Positions 44,558-52,704 of a stretch of 64,000 nt of DNA are shown piece after piece. The DNA lies in the NCBI RefSeq assembly GCF_008704655.1, contig NZ_CP023688.1, forward strand, positions 7,322,501 through 7,386,500. The letters are read 5' to 3'. The position numbers and the translations under genes were made by a program. How positions within the stretch are numbered: position 1 is the first letter of the stretch; each line of letters opens with the position of its first letter. The notes under the pieces are model-generated. The model worked only from the letters and a program-made list of their open reading frames with translations, was not told the origin of the DNA and searched no databases. The DNA comes from Streptomyces rimosus (GTDB taxonomy: Bacteria; Actinomycetota; Actinomycetes; Streptomycetales; Streptomycetaceae).

Positions 44558-44950
44558 CGCAGGGGGCCATCTCCTCGGCGCCTGGAGCGGCCGTCATGTC
44601 TGGACGCAACCATGTAACGGTCGCCTGCGGGGAGTGTCCCCCTGCACACCCCCTCCCGTCGGTTCGGCGTGTGCGGGCCGGTGGGGGGAGGGGAAAGAAG
44701 CCTGGTGCGCGCCCCCCATGAGGTGAAGCTCGCCGGGTGTAGGCGCAGGGCCTCAGGCGGCTCCGCGTCATGCGGAGGGGGCCGCAGGGGTCCGGCCGCC
44801 AGGGGCCTGTAAAGACCCCCGCCACGGCGGCGGGAAAGCCGCCCACCGGCCGGGCTCGGGGACACGTAGGGGTCTCCCCGCAGGCGACCGAAGCCCCGGT
44901 TGCGTCCATACACTTCGGCCGCTCCAGGCAACGAGGAGAGACCCCTGCGG
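44558..44950. repeat. Large imperfect inverted repeat, probable dispersed Streptomyces intergenic element
   Basis: Arm 1 (about 44558-44644) and arm 2 (about 44858-44950) are inverted copies of about 90 bp. The longest perfect match is 17 bp (44618-44634 with 44874-44890). TGGACGCAAC (44601-44610) matches GTTGCGTCCA (44899-44908), and CCTGGAGC (44581-44588) matches GCTCCAGG (44921-44928). The rest of the 618-bp gap between the RHH gene and scpA is GC-rich with no credible gene. Open frames here are artefacts. It resembles repeats I recall from other Streptomyces intergenic regions. Confidence 0.75.
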
Positions 44951-45094
44951 GGCCCCGAGCCCCCACCACCGAACCCCCGGCGCCAAGGCGCACCCCCACC
45001 GGGGCAAACCGGACCCCCGGGCGCGCGCCTTGAGGATCGGCTGCCCCCCGGGAAGGCTACGCTTTGGGGGCTAGTCCGAACCCCTCCCTGGATC

Positions 45095-45970
45095 ATGATG
45101 ACCACCACCGAAGACCATGCCCCGTCGCTTGCGGACGGTGAGGCTGGTGACGGGAAGTTCACTGTTCGGCTGGAGAACTTCGAGGGGCCGTTCGATCTGC
45201 TGCTTCAGTTGATCTCGAAGCACAAGATGGATGTCACCGAGGTGGCGCTGTCCAAGGTGACGGACGAGTTCATGGCGCACATCCGGGCGATGGGGCCGGA
45301 CTGGGATCTCGATCAGACCACCGAGTTCCTGGTCGTCGCGGCGACGCTGCTCGACCTGAAGGCGGCGCGGCTGCTGCCCGCGGCGGAGGTGGAGGACGAG
45401 GCGGATCTCGCGTTGCTGGAGGCGCGTGATCTGTTGTTCGCGCGGCTGCTGCAGTACCGGGCGTACAAGCGCGTCGCGGACATCTTCAGCGAGCGGCTGG
45501 AGGACGAGGGGCGCCGTTACCCCCGTACCGTCGGGCTGGAGCCGCACCATGCCGAGCTGCTGCCCGAGGTCGTGATCAGTATCGGGGCCGAGGGGTTCGC
45601 CGGGCTGGCCGTGAAGGCCATGCAGCCGAGGGCGAAGCCGCAGGTGTATGTGGATCACATTCACGCGCCGCTGGTGAGTGTCAGGGAGCAGGCGGAGGTG
45701 CTGGTGGCGCGGTTGCGTGCGGCCGGTACGGCCGTGTTCGGGGAGCTGGCCGAGGACGCGCCGGACACGCTCACCGTCGTCGCTCGGTTCCTGGCGCTGC
45801 TGGAGCTGTACCGGGAGCGGGTGGTGGAGCTGGACCAGGAGCAGGCGCTGGGGGTGCTGACGGTGCGGTGGACGGGTGGCGCGGAGGCCGAGCCGGTGGT
45901 CACGGACGAGTTCGATCGTGAGGCCGGGCCGCAGGCCGCGGCGGGTGAGGAAGGCGGGGACGCGGAGTGA
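45095..45970 (+). CDS. scpA: Segregation and condensation protein ScpA
   Basis: This kleisin subunit of the SMC-ScpAB condensin complex has 291 residues. The N-terminal domain has FTVRLENFEGPFDLLLQLIS, then EFLVVAATLLDLKAARLLP. The C-terminal winged-helix has VARFLALLELYRERVVELDQ. The start is ATG 45095, or ATG 45098; no strong Shine-Dalgarno is seen, unlike the genes around it. It overlaps scpB by four bases (GTGA). Confidence 0.94.
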   Translation: MMTTTEDHAPSLADGEAGDGKFTVRLENFEGPFDLLLQLISKHKMDVTEVALSKVTDEFMAHIRAMGPDWDLDQTTEFLVVAATLLDLKAARLLPAAEVEDEADLALLEARDLLFARLLQYRAYKRVADIFSERLEDEGRRYPRTVGLEPHHAELLPEVVISIGAEGFAGLAVKAMQPRAKPQVYVDHIHAPLVSVREQAEVLVARLRAAGTAVFGELAEDAPDTLTVVARFLALLELYRERVVELDQEQALGVLTVRWTGGAEAEPVVTDEFDREAGPQAAAGEEGGDAE

Positions 45971-46638
45971 GTGAGGCACAGGCGGTCGTGGGGGGCGGCC
46001 CGGACGGGCGGGACGCGCCGGTGGGCGCGCTCGGCGTCGCGGAGCTGGAGCTGCGGCCCGCGCTGGAGGCGGTGCTCATGGTCGTGGACGAGCCTGCGAC
46101 GGAGGAGCACCTGGCCAGGGTGCTGGAGCGGCCCCGCCGCGAGGTGGCGCTGGCGTTGCGGGAGCTGTCGGAGGAGTACACGCGGCAGGGGCGCGGGTTC
46201 GACCTGCGGCTGGTGGCGGGGGGCTGGCGGTTCTACAGCCGGGGCGCGTACGCGGACGCCGTGGAGAGCTTTGTGCTGGACGGGCAGCAGGCCCGGCTCA
46301 CGCAGGCCGCGTTGGAGACTCTGGCCGTGGTCGCGTACCGTCAGCCGGTCAGCCGTTCCAGGGTCTCGGCCGTGCGCGGGGTGAACTGTGACGGTGTGAT
46401 GCGCACCCTTCTTCAGCGTGGTCTGGTGGAGGAGACGGGGACGGAACCTGAAACAGGTGCGATCCTGTACAGGACGACGAACTACTTTCTGGAGCGGATG
46501 GGCCTGCGCGGCCTGGACGAGCTTCCGGAGCTCGCTCCCTTCCTCCCGGAGGCGGAGGCGGTCGAGGGCGATTCCCGGGAAGGTGTTCCGTCGTTCGACG
46601 TAGACGACAGCGGCGACGACTCTCAGACGGATCATTGA
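45967..46638 (+). CDS. scpB: Segregation and condensation protein ScpB
   Basis: This 223-residue SMC-complex subunit has two winged-helix domains: LRPALEAVLMVVDEPATEEH at the N terminus, then QARLTQAALETLAVVAYRQP with RVSAVRGVNCDGVMRTLLQR. The acidic C-terminal tail is from residue 195. Start GTG 45967 is coupled to scpA. The stop TGA overlaps the rluB ATG (TGATG). Confidence 0.94.
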   Translation: MSEAQAVVGGGPDGRDAPVGALGVAELELRPALEAVLMVVDEPATEEHLARVLERPRREVALALRELSEEYTRQGRGFDLRLVAGGWRFYSRGAYADAVESFVLDGQQARLTQAALETLAVVAYRQPVSRSRVSAVRGVNCDGVMRTLLQRGLVEETGTEPETGAILYRTTNYFLERMGLRGLDELPELAPFLPEAEAVEGDSREGVPSFDVDDSGDDSQTDH

Positions 46639-47789
46639 TGCGAAGCAGCGGCAGGAACAACAGGGACGCCGGTAGGGGCAACTACCGGGGTGCGGGCAAC
46701 AAGAAGGACGAGAAGCAGCAGCGCGCCGGCCGGCCCCGTCCCGAGGAGCGCCGCTACGACGTGGGCGAGGGCGCGGGCCGGGGCGGCTCGGGCGGCCGTG
46801 GCGGCTCGGCTGGCCAGGGCGGCTCCGGCGGCCAGGGCGGCCGCGGCGGTTCCGGCGCCCCCGAGCGCAAGGGCCGCGGCGCGGCGGCCCGCGGCGGCGC
46901 CAAGGGCGGCCCCCGTACGAGCCCGAAGGGCGGCGGCAAGGGCCCGCAGCAGCGTGGCCGCGGCCAGGCCCCGGCGCGGCCGCGTGAGTACGACGCGCAG
47001 GTGGAGGAGCGTAACCGCGCCCGTCACAACAAGCCGCAGATCAAGACGCCGAAGACGTTCGGCGACCAGGAGGGCGAGCGCCTGCAGAAGGTGCTGGCCC
47101 GGGCCGGCATGGGCTCGCGCCGTGCGTGCGAGGAGCTGATCGACCAGGCGCGTGTCGAGGTCAACGGGCAGATCGTCACCGAGCAGGGTGTGCGGGTGGA
47201 CCCGGACAAGGACGAGGTCAAGGTGGACGGCCTGACGGTCGCCACGCAGTCGTACCTCTTCTTCGCGCTGAACAAGCCGGCCGGTGTGGTCTCGACCATG
47301 GAGGACCCGGACGGCCGGCAGTGCCTGGGCGACTACGTGACCAACCGCGAGACGCGGCTGTTCCACGTGGGGCGGCTGGACACCGAGACCGAGGGCATCA
47401 TCCTGCTCACCAACCACGGTGAGCTGGCCCACCGGCTGACCCACCCGCGCTACGGCGTGAAGAAGACCTACCTGGCCGCGATCCAGGGCCCGCTCCCGCG
47501 CGACCTGGGCAAGCAGCTGAAGGACGGCATCCAGCTGGAGGACGGCTACGCGCGCGCGGACCACTTCCGCGTGGTGCAGCAGACCGGCAAGAACTACCTG
47601 GTCGAGGTGACCCTCCACGAGGGCCGCAAGCACATCGTGCGCCGCATGCTGGCCGAGGCGGGCTTCCCGGTGGAGAAGCTGGTGCGGACGAGCTTCGGGC
47701 CGATCTCGCTGGGCGACCAGAAGTCCGGCTGGCTGCGCCGGATGACGAACACCGAGGTCGGGATGCTGATGCGGGAGGTCGATCTGTAA
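46638..47789 (+). CDS. rluB: Pseudouridine synthase RluB/RsuA family with RGG-rich N terminus
   Basis: This 383-residue enzyme of the RluB/RsuA family probably modifies 23S rRNA. Residues 1-125 are a Gly/Arg-rich disordered extension (repeated GGSGGRGG-type units). An S4 RNA-binding domain (RLQKVLARAGMGSRRACEEL) follows. The catalytic domain contains the active aspartate in GRLDTETEGIILLTNHG, with HEGRKHIVRRM near the end. ATG 46638 overlaps the scpB stop. The scpA-scpB-rluB order is widespread in Gram-positive bacteria; the long RGG extension is unusual relative to E. coli RluB. Confidence 0.94.
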   Translation: MRSSGRNNRDAGRGNYRGAGNKKDEKQQRAGRPRPEERRYDVGEGAGRGGSGGRGGSAGQGGSGGQGGRGGSGAPERKGRGAAARGGAKGGPRTSPKGGGKGPQQRGRGQAPARPREYDAQVEERNRARHNKPQIKTPKTFGDQEGERLQKVLARAGMGSRRACEELIDQARVEVNGQIVTEQGVRVDPDKDEVKVDGLTVATQSYLFFALNKPAGVVSTMEDPDGRQCLGDYVTNRETRLFHVGRLDTETEGIILLTNHGELAHRLTHPRYGVKKTYLAAIQGPLPRDLGKQLKDGIQLEDGYARADHFRVVQQTGKNYLVEVTLHEGRKHIVRRMLAEAGFPVEKLVRTSFGPISLGDQKSGWLRRMTNTEVGMLMREVDL

Positions 47790-47830
47790 GCGCCGGGCGC
47801 CTGGCACCGGCCTTGCGAGGTCGTCGGACC

Positions 47831-47862
47831 ACCCCTTATTGTCACTGTGACGATTAAGGGGT
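47831..47862. promoter_or_regulatory. 32-bp inverted repeat covering the RBS of the ADP-ribosylglycohydrolase gene
   Basis: Outer arms ACCCCTTA (47831-47838) and TAAGGGGT (47855-47862) flank the perfect core GTCACTGTGAC (47841-47851). The right outer arm contains AAGGGG, the probable Shine-Dalgarno of the gene starting at 47873. It is either a dimeric repressor operator or a leader hairpin that hides the ribosome site. Confidence 0.7.
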
Positions 47863-47872
47863 GGTTCTTTTC

Positions 47873-48889
47873 ATGGCGTCCGCCGCTACCGGTTCGCTCA
47901 TCGGGCTCGCGCTCGGTGACGCGCTCGGGTATCCGACCGAGTTCCTGGATGTGTCCGCGATCGAGGCCACGTGCGGCCCGTGGCGCGAGATGGCGCTGCC
48001 GTCGCCCGCGTACGTGACCGACGACACGCAGATGACGATCGCCCTCGGGCTCGGCCTGCGGAAGGCCGCGGCGAGCGCGGGCGGCGTCGGCGGGCTGGAC
48101 GCCGCGCAGCTGGTCCCGCCGGTACGGGAGAAGTACGTCGAGTGGTGGCGCTCCCCGGACAACAACCGTGCGCCGGGCAACACCTGCCTCAGGGCGTGTC
48201 AGCTGCTCAGTGACCCCGCGCGGCCGTGGGCGCAGGCCGGTCAGGTCGGCTCGAAGGGGTGCGGCGCGAACATGCGGGTCGCGCCGGTCGGGCTGGTGCC
48301 GACCCTCACCCCGGAGCAGCGGTCCGGCGCCGCGCAGCTCCAGTCCGCGCTGACGCACGGGCACCCGACCGCGCTCGCAGCCAGCGACCTCACCGCGTAC
48401 GCCGTGCAACTGCTCGCGGAGGGCGCACGGCCGGAGGAATTGGCCGGCCTGCTGCGCTCGTACGCGGTCGGCAGCCGTACGGTCTACCGGGGCGACTGGC
48501 TGGGGGAGCTGTGGCGCCACGCCCAGGACCCGTCCCCGGAACACTTCATCGCGCGCGGCTGGGACGACTGCCTCGGCGTGCTGGACCGGCTGGACGCCGC
48601 GCTGCGCGCCCCCGACCCGGAGGCCGATCCCTGCCTGGCCACCGGCGCCGGCTGGATCGCCGAGGAGGCGCTCGCCACCGGGCTGCTGTGCTTCCTGCTC
48701 TTTCCCGGCGAGCCGCTGACCGCGCTGCGCCGCGCCGCCTGCTCCTCCGGTGACTCCGACTCGATCGCCTGCCTCGCCGGCGCCTTCGCGGGCGCCCACC
48801 TGGGGGCCGGGGCGTGGCCCGAGGAGTGGGCGGGCCGGATCGAGTACCGCGACGAGCTGCTGGCGCTGGGGAAGGTGTGGGATGTCTGA
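47873..48889 (+). CDS. ADP-ribosylglycohydrolase family protein (DraG-like)
   Basis: This 338-residue DraG-family hydrolase would remove ADP-ribose from proteins or other acceptors. GLALGDALGYPTEF is at the N terminus and VTDDTQMTIAL (TDDT, residues 49-52) supplies metal ligands. SSGDSDSIACLAGAFAGAHL carries the C-terminal metal-binding Asp residues. It starts at ATG 47873, with AAGGGG 11 bases upstream inside the palindrome. It overlaps the following nucleotidyltransferase gene by 8 bp. No ADP-ribosyltransferase is visible nearby. Confidence 0.92.
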   Translation: MASAATGSLIGLALGDALGYPTEFLDVSAIEATCGPWREMALPSPAYVTDDTQMTIALGLGLRKAAASAGGVGGLDAAQLVPPVREKYVEWWRSPDNNRAPGNTCLRACQLLSDPARPWAQAGQVGSKGCGANMRVAPVGLVPTLTPEQRSGAAQLQSALTHGHPTALAASDLTAYAVQLLAEGARPEELAGLLRSYAVGSRTVYRGDWLGELWRHAQDPSPEHFIARGWDDCLGVLDRLDAALRAPDPEADPCLATGAGWIAEEALATGLLCFLLFPGEPLTALRRAACSSGDSDSIACLAGAFAGAHLGAGAWPEEWAGRIEYRDELLALGKVWDV

Positions 48890-49682
48890 CGGGGCACGGA
48901 GCGGTGCGGTGCTGCGGGCGGCCGGGCTGCCCGATCTGGACCTGGGCGAGGTGACGGCGGGGGAGGGCGACCCGCTGGTCTTCGCGACGGTCTCCGGCGC
49001 GCACTTGTACGGCTTTCCGTCCCGCGACTCGGACGTGGACCTGCGCGGGGCGCACCTGCTGCCCGCCGCCGCGCTGGTCGGGCTGCGGGAGCCGGACGAG
49101 ACGCGCTCCTGGATGGCGGACCGGGACGGTGTCGAGGTCGATCTCGTCACCCACGATCTGCGCAAGTTCGCACGGCTGATGCTGCGGCGCAACGGCTATG
49201 TGCTGGAACAGCTGCTGTCGCCGCTGGTGGTGCGCACGAGCGCGCTGCACGAGGAACTGCTCGCGCTGGCGCCCGCCGTTCTCACCAGCCACCACGCCCA
49301 CCACTACCGGGGCTTCGCGAACACGCAGTGGCGCCTCTTCGAGAAGACCGGGGAGCTCAAGCCGCTGCTGTACACGCTGCGCGTGCTGCTGACCGGCATT
49401 CACCTGATGGGCAGCGGGCAGGTGCTGGCCCATCTGCCCACGTTGGCCGAGCTGGTGACGGCGCCCGCGTACGTACCGGAGCTGATCGCGGCCAAGGCAG
49501 AGGCGGAGCACGGGACCGCCGCCGATCTGGTGGACCCGGAGCGGTTGCGGGCGGACGTGGCGGAGCTGCACGGACGGCTGGACGCGGCGCAGGCCGCCTC
49601 CGCGCTGCCGGACGCCCCCGGCGGCCACGACGCGCTACACGACCTCCTCGTACGCGCCCGTCTCGGCGCAGCGGAGCGCTGA
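48882..49682 (+). CDS. RlaP-like nucleotidyltransferase 1 (DNA polymerase beta superfamily, COG3541)
   Basis: This 266-residue predicted nucleotidyltransferase has the motif SGAHLYGFPSRDSDVDLRG. Asp51 and Asp53 are the expected metal ligands and a third acid is likely in DGVEVDLVTHDL. This architecture fits the RlaP family, known from RNA-repair contexts and as stand-alone genes; the substrate is unknown. The start ATG 48882 lies inside the end of the ADP-ribosylglycohydrolase gene and has GGGGAAGG upstream. Its 3' end overlaps the convergent paralogue by 48 bp. Confidence 0.85.
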   Translation: MSDGARSGAVLRAAGLPDLDLGEVTAGEGDPLVFATVSGAHLYGFPSRDSDVDLRGAHLLPAAALVGLREPDETRSWMADRDGVEVDLVTHDLRKFARLMLRRNGYVLEQLLSPLVVRTSALHEELLALAPAVLTSHHAHHYRGFANTQWRLFEKTGELKPLLYTLRVLLTGIHLMGSGQVLAHLPTLAELVTAPAYVPELIAAKAEAEHGTAADLVDPERLRADVAELHGRLDAAQAASALPDAPGGHDALHDLLVRARLGAAER

Positions 49683-50363
49683 CGCGCGCCGGGTCCGGAA
49701 CAGGAAGTCCTCGACGCGGCGGCGGTCCGGCTCCGGCGGCAGCGGGGAGCCGGACTCGGCCGCCGCGGCCTGCTCGGCCAGTACGGTCATCCGGCGCTCG
49801 ACCTCGGGCCAGGGGACCTCGCCGCGCTTGACCGCGAGCAGGTCCTCGCGCGCCTCGCCGACGTCCAGCGTGAGCACGCCCGTACGCAGCAGATCGCGGG
49901 CCGTCCGCAAGAGCCGCAGCAGGTGCATGGCGTGCTTCCAGCGGGGCGCGCCGTGCTGCCGTACGTCCGCCTCCAGCTTCTTGAGCTGGCCGGCCGCGTA
50001 CCCGGTGAACGTGCGGTGCACCTCGCGGGAGAGGAACGCGCCGCGCAGCGCGAGGAGTTCGCGGCCGGTGGCGTCGGCGTGCTCGACGAGCGGGGAGTGG
50101 AGGCACTCCAGGATGTTCGGGTTGGCGCGCAGCGCCAGCTCGCAGAAGCGTTCCAGCTCCCAGGAGAACTCCTCCTCGCGCGGCCCCTCCACGTGGACCG
50201 GCGGCTTCTCGAAGCGCCAGAACAGCGGGGTGGGCGCGAGGTAGACCCCGCGCCGGTCTGTGTCGCTGGCGCCGGTGGCGAGCCCGAAGGCGCGCGAGCC
50301 CATGACACAGGCGTAGACGGTGTGTCCCGTGACCAGGGCGTGGCCTGCGGCGGAGGTCGGCAT
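49635..50363 (-). CDS. RlaP-like nucleotidyltransferase 2 (convergent paralogue)
   Basis: This 242-residue relative of the preceding gene is encoded on the opposite strand. GSRAFGLATGASDTDRRGVY holds the metal-binding Asp34 and Asp36. Then FSWELERFCELALRANPNIL matches the region after the catalytic core of the family. The start ATG 50363 lacks a clear Shine-Dalgarno; no better start is seen. The two genes overlap antiparallel by 48 bp (49635-49682). The N-terminal motifs of the two proteins differ enough that they are not a recent duplication. Confidence 0.82.
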   Translation of the reverse strand: MPTSAAGHALVTGHTVYACVMGSRAFGLATGASDTDRRGVYLAPTPLFWRFEKPPVHVEGPREEEFSWELERFCELALRANPNILECLHSPLVEHADATGRELLALRGAFLSREVHRTFTGYAAGQLKKLEADVRQHGAPRWKHAMHLLRLLRTARDLLRTGVLTLDVGEAREDLLAVKRGEVPWPEVERRMTVLAEQAAAAESGSPLPPEPDRRRVEDFLFRTRRASALRCAETGAYEEVV

Positions 50364-50505
50364 GAGGGGGATTGTGGCTGGTGGGAGAGGTGGGCGCCAG
50401 TCGGTTTCGGGTGGCGGAAACCCCGGGCGTCGGTACGTTTGAATGAAGTCACTCGTCGCGCGGTCCTCATCGACATTGCCGGTCATGCGCAAGGCGAAAG
50501 GCAGC

Positions 50506-50976
50506 ATGGACATGACGAGATCACCAGACCTCGGGAGACTGATGGGCGGGCTGCCCGGCGGCGGCCAGGGCGGCGCGGGAGGAGACCTCGTCGGATCGCT
50601 GCTGGGAGCGCTCGGCGGCACAGGACCGGGAGGGCACGGCGGCCCCGGCCACGGAATCGGCCCCGGCGGCCGGGGCGGCATACAGGCCGTGCTCGGCACA
50701 CTCCTGCAAGGAGAGCTGGGGCGGCAGGCGCACTCCTGGGTGGGGCGCGGCGCCAACGAACCGGTCACCCCCGAACAGGTCGAGAAGGCCCTGCCCGACG
50801 AGACCCTGCAGCGGATAGCGGACGAGAACGGCGTCAGCGCCCAGGAGGCGGCGGAGCAGCTCGCGCACGCGCTGCCGCAGGCCGTGGACCGGCTGACGCC
50901 CGACGGCGAGATACCGCAGGACCCGCTGTTCCAGGACCTCGTCGCCCGCCGCCCCCGGGCCGTCGGGCGGCCCTGA
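50506..50976 (+). CDS. YidB-like (DUF937) protein
   Basis: This 156-residue protein has a Gly-rich linker region (residues about 15-60, GGTGPGGHGGPGHGIGPGG). The C-terminal helical part (PVTPEQVEKALPDETLQRIA, then SAQEAAEQLAHALPQAVDRL) is typical of the YidB family. That family's role is unclear. The start ATG 50506 has AAAGG five bases upstream; ATG 50512 is also possible. It is transcribed toward the aromatic genes but separated from them by 140 bp. Confidence 0.82.
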   Translation: MDMTRSPDLGRLMGGLPGGGQGGAGGDLVGSLLGALGGTGPGGHGGPGHGIGPGGRGGIQAVLGTLLQGELGRQAHSWVGRGANEPVTPEQVEKALPDETLQRIADENGVSAQEAAEQLAHALPQAVDRLTPDGEIPQDPLFQDLVARRPRAVGRP

Positions 50977-51116
50977 GCGCAGGCGTCCACGTCCCACCAC
51001 CGGCCGGTCCGTGTCTCGCGGACCGGTCGGCTTCGTGATCGCTGCCCGGATCTGGCTAGGCTTGCGCCCAGGAGTCGGCGGCGGACGCCGCAGGTGGAAC
51101 CCAGGGGAGCGGTGAC

Positions 51117-51479
51117 GTGGCGGTACGAGCGGTGCGCGGAGCCGTGCAGCTGGAACGGGACGAAGCGGGGCATATGCATGAGCAGGTGTCCGCGCTGCTG
51201 ACCGCCGTTCTGGAGCGCAACGGGCTGACCCCGGACGACCTGATCAGCATGTGGTTCACCGCCACCCCCGACCTGCACAGCGACTTCCCCGCGGTGGCCG
51301 CCCGGCAGCTCGGCATCACCGACGTGCCGCTGCTGTGCGCGCAGGAGCTGGACATCGCGGGCGCCATGCCGCGCGTGGTGCGCGTTCTGGCGCATGTCGC
51401 GACCGAGCGCACCAAGGACGAGATCGCGCACGTCTACCTCGGTGCCGCCGGTGCCCTGCGGAAGGACATCGCCCAGTGA
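51117..51479 (+). CDS. aroH: Chorismate mutase, AroH class
   Basis: This 120-residue monofunctional AroH-type chorismate mutase converts chorismate to prephenate. Conserved elements are RAVRGAVQLE (RGA, active-site Arg), the catalytic-site Glu/Arg helix, MWFTATPDLHSDFPAVAARQ, CAQELDIAGAMPRVVRVLAH. GTG 51117 follows GGGGAG. Its stop overlaps the prephenate dehydrogenase start (GTGA), so the two consecutive steps of tyrosine synthesis are translationally coupled. Confidence 0.94.
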   Translation: MAVRAVRGAVQLERDEAGHMHEQVSALLTAVLERNGLTPDDLISMWFTATPDLHSDFPAVAARQLGITDVPLLCAQELDIAGAMPRVVRVLAHVATERTKDEIAHVYLGAAGALRKDIAQ

Positions 51480-52561
51480 GGACCGCGCTCGTCATCGGCA
51501 CCGGCCTGATCGGTACCTCCATCGCCCTCGCGCTGCAGTCCCGCGGCATCCAGGTGTACCTGGCCGACCACGACCCGGCGCAGGCCGAGACCGCCGCCGC
51601 GCTCGGCGCCGGCACGGCCGAGGAGCCGCCGGGCCCGGTCGACCTGGCGGTGGCCGCGGTGCCGCCCGCCCATGTCGCGCCGACGCTGGCCGCGGCGATC
51701 CGGCGCGGCTGCGCCCGCGCCTACCTCGACGTGGCCAGCGTCAAGGGCGGCCCGCGCCGCGAGCTGGAGGCGATGGGCTGCGACCTGTCGGCGTACCTCG
51801 GCACCCACCCGATGGCGGGCAAGGAGCGCTCCGGGCCGCTCGCCGCGACCGCCGAGCTGTTCGAGGGGAGGCCCTGGGTCCTGACTCCGGCCGAGGGCGG
51901 CGACACCGAGGTCCTCAACATAGCTCTGGAGCTGGTGGCACTGTGCCGCGCGGTGCCCGTCGTCATGGAGGCGGACGCGCACGACCGGGCCGTCGCCCTG
52001 GTCTCGCACACCCCGCAGCTGGTCTCCAGCCTGGTCGCCGCCCGCCTCCAGGGCGCCGACGAGACCGCCGTACGGCTGTGCGGGCAGGGCATCCGGGACG
52101 TGACCCGGATCGCCGCGTCCGCGCCCCGGATGTGGATGGACATCCTCTCCGCCAACCCGGGCCCGGTCGCCGACGTGCTCAGCGAGGTCTCGGCCGACCT
52201 GGAGCGCACGGTGGCGGCGCTCCGCGCACTGGAGGCCGCCGACGACGAGGCGCGCGCCGCGGGCGCCCGCGGCGTCGAGGACGTGCTGCGGCGCGGCAAC
52301 GCGGGCCGCGAACGGGTGCCGGGCAAGCACGGCGCCGCCCCGGCCGCGTACGAGATCGTCTCGGTGCACATCGGCGACCAGCCCGGCGAGCTGGCCCGGA
52401 TCTTCGCGGACGCCGGCCGGGCCGCGGTCAACATCGAGGACGTACGGATCGAGCACGCCACCGGCCAGCAGGCGGGCTTCATCCAGCTCATGGTCGAGCC
52501 GCAGGCGGCGCCGGTGCTCGCCGCCGAGCTGCGCGAGCGGGGCTGGTCGATACGGCAGTAG
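51476..52561 (+). CDS. tyrA: Prephenate dehydrogenase with C-terminal ACT domain
   Basis: This 361-residue enzyme oxidatively decarboxylates prephenate in tyrosine synthesis. The NAD-binding fold is TALVIGTGLIGTSIALALQS. The substrate-binding motif is GTHPMAGKERSGP, and SHTPQLVSSLVAARL lies in the helical domain. An ACT domain at residues about 285-355 (IVSVHIGDQPGELARIFADA) suggests feedback control by an amino acid, probably tyrosine. Start GTG 51476 overlaps aroH. Confidence 0.94.
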   Translation: MRTALVIGTGLIGTSIALALQSRGIQVYLADHDPAQAETAAALGAGTAEEPPGPVDLAVAAVPPAHVAPTLAAAIRRGCARAYLDVASVKGGPRRELEAMGCDLSAYLGTHPMAGKERSGPLAATAELFEGRPWVLTPAEGGDTEVLNIALELVALCRAVPVVMEADAHDRAVALVSHTPQLVSSLVAARLQGADETAVRLCGQGIRDVTRIAASAPRMWMDILSANPGPVADVLSEVSADLERTVAALRALEAADDEARAAGARGVEDVLRRGNAGRERVPGKHGAAPAAYEIVSVHIGDQPGELARIFADAGRAAVNIEDVRIEHATGQQAGFIQLMVEPQAAPVLAAELRERGWSIRQ

Positions 52562-52704
52562 GGTCCGCCGTCCGCGCCCCGGGCCCGCTTCCCGGGCAGG
52601 GGCGTACGGGCTGCACGGGGCGCCCCTGCTTGCCAGTAACCTTGTGCGGGGCCCCGTGCGGCGGCCCCCGTCCAGCCCCGTGATCGAGGAAGGTGCCCGA
52701 CACC

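Noticed and set aside
44292..44999. 235-codon minus-strand frame through the intergenic inverted repeat
   Set aside because: It runs through both repeat arms and into the RHH gene, has a Cys/Pro/Arg-rich composition typical of spurious Streptomyces frames, and has no ribosome site.
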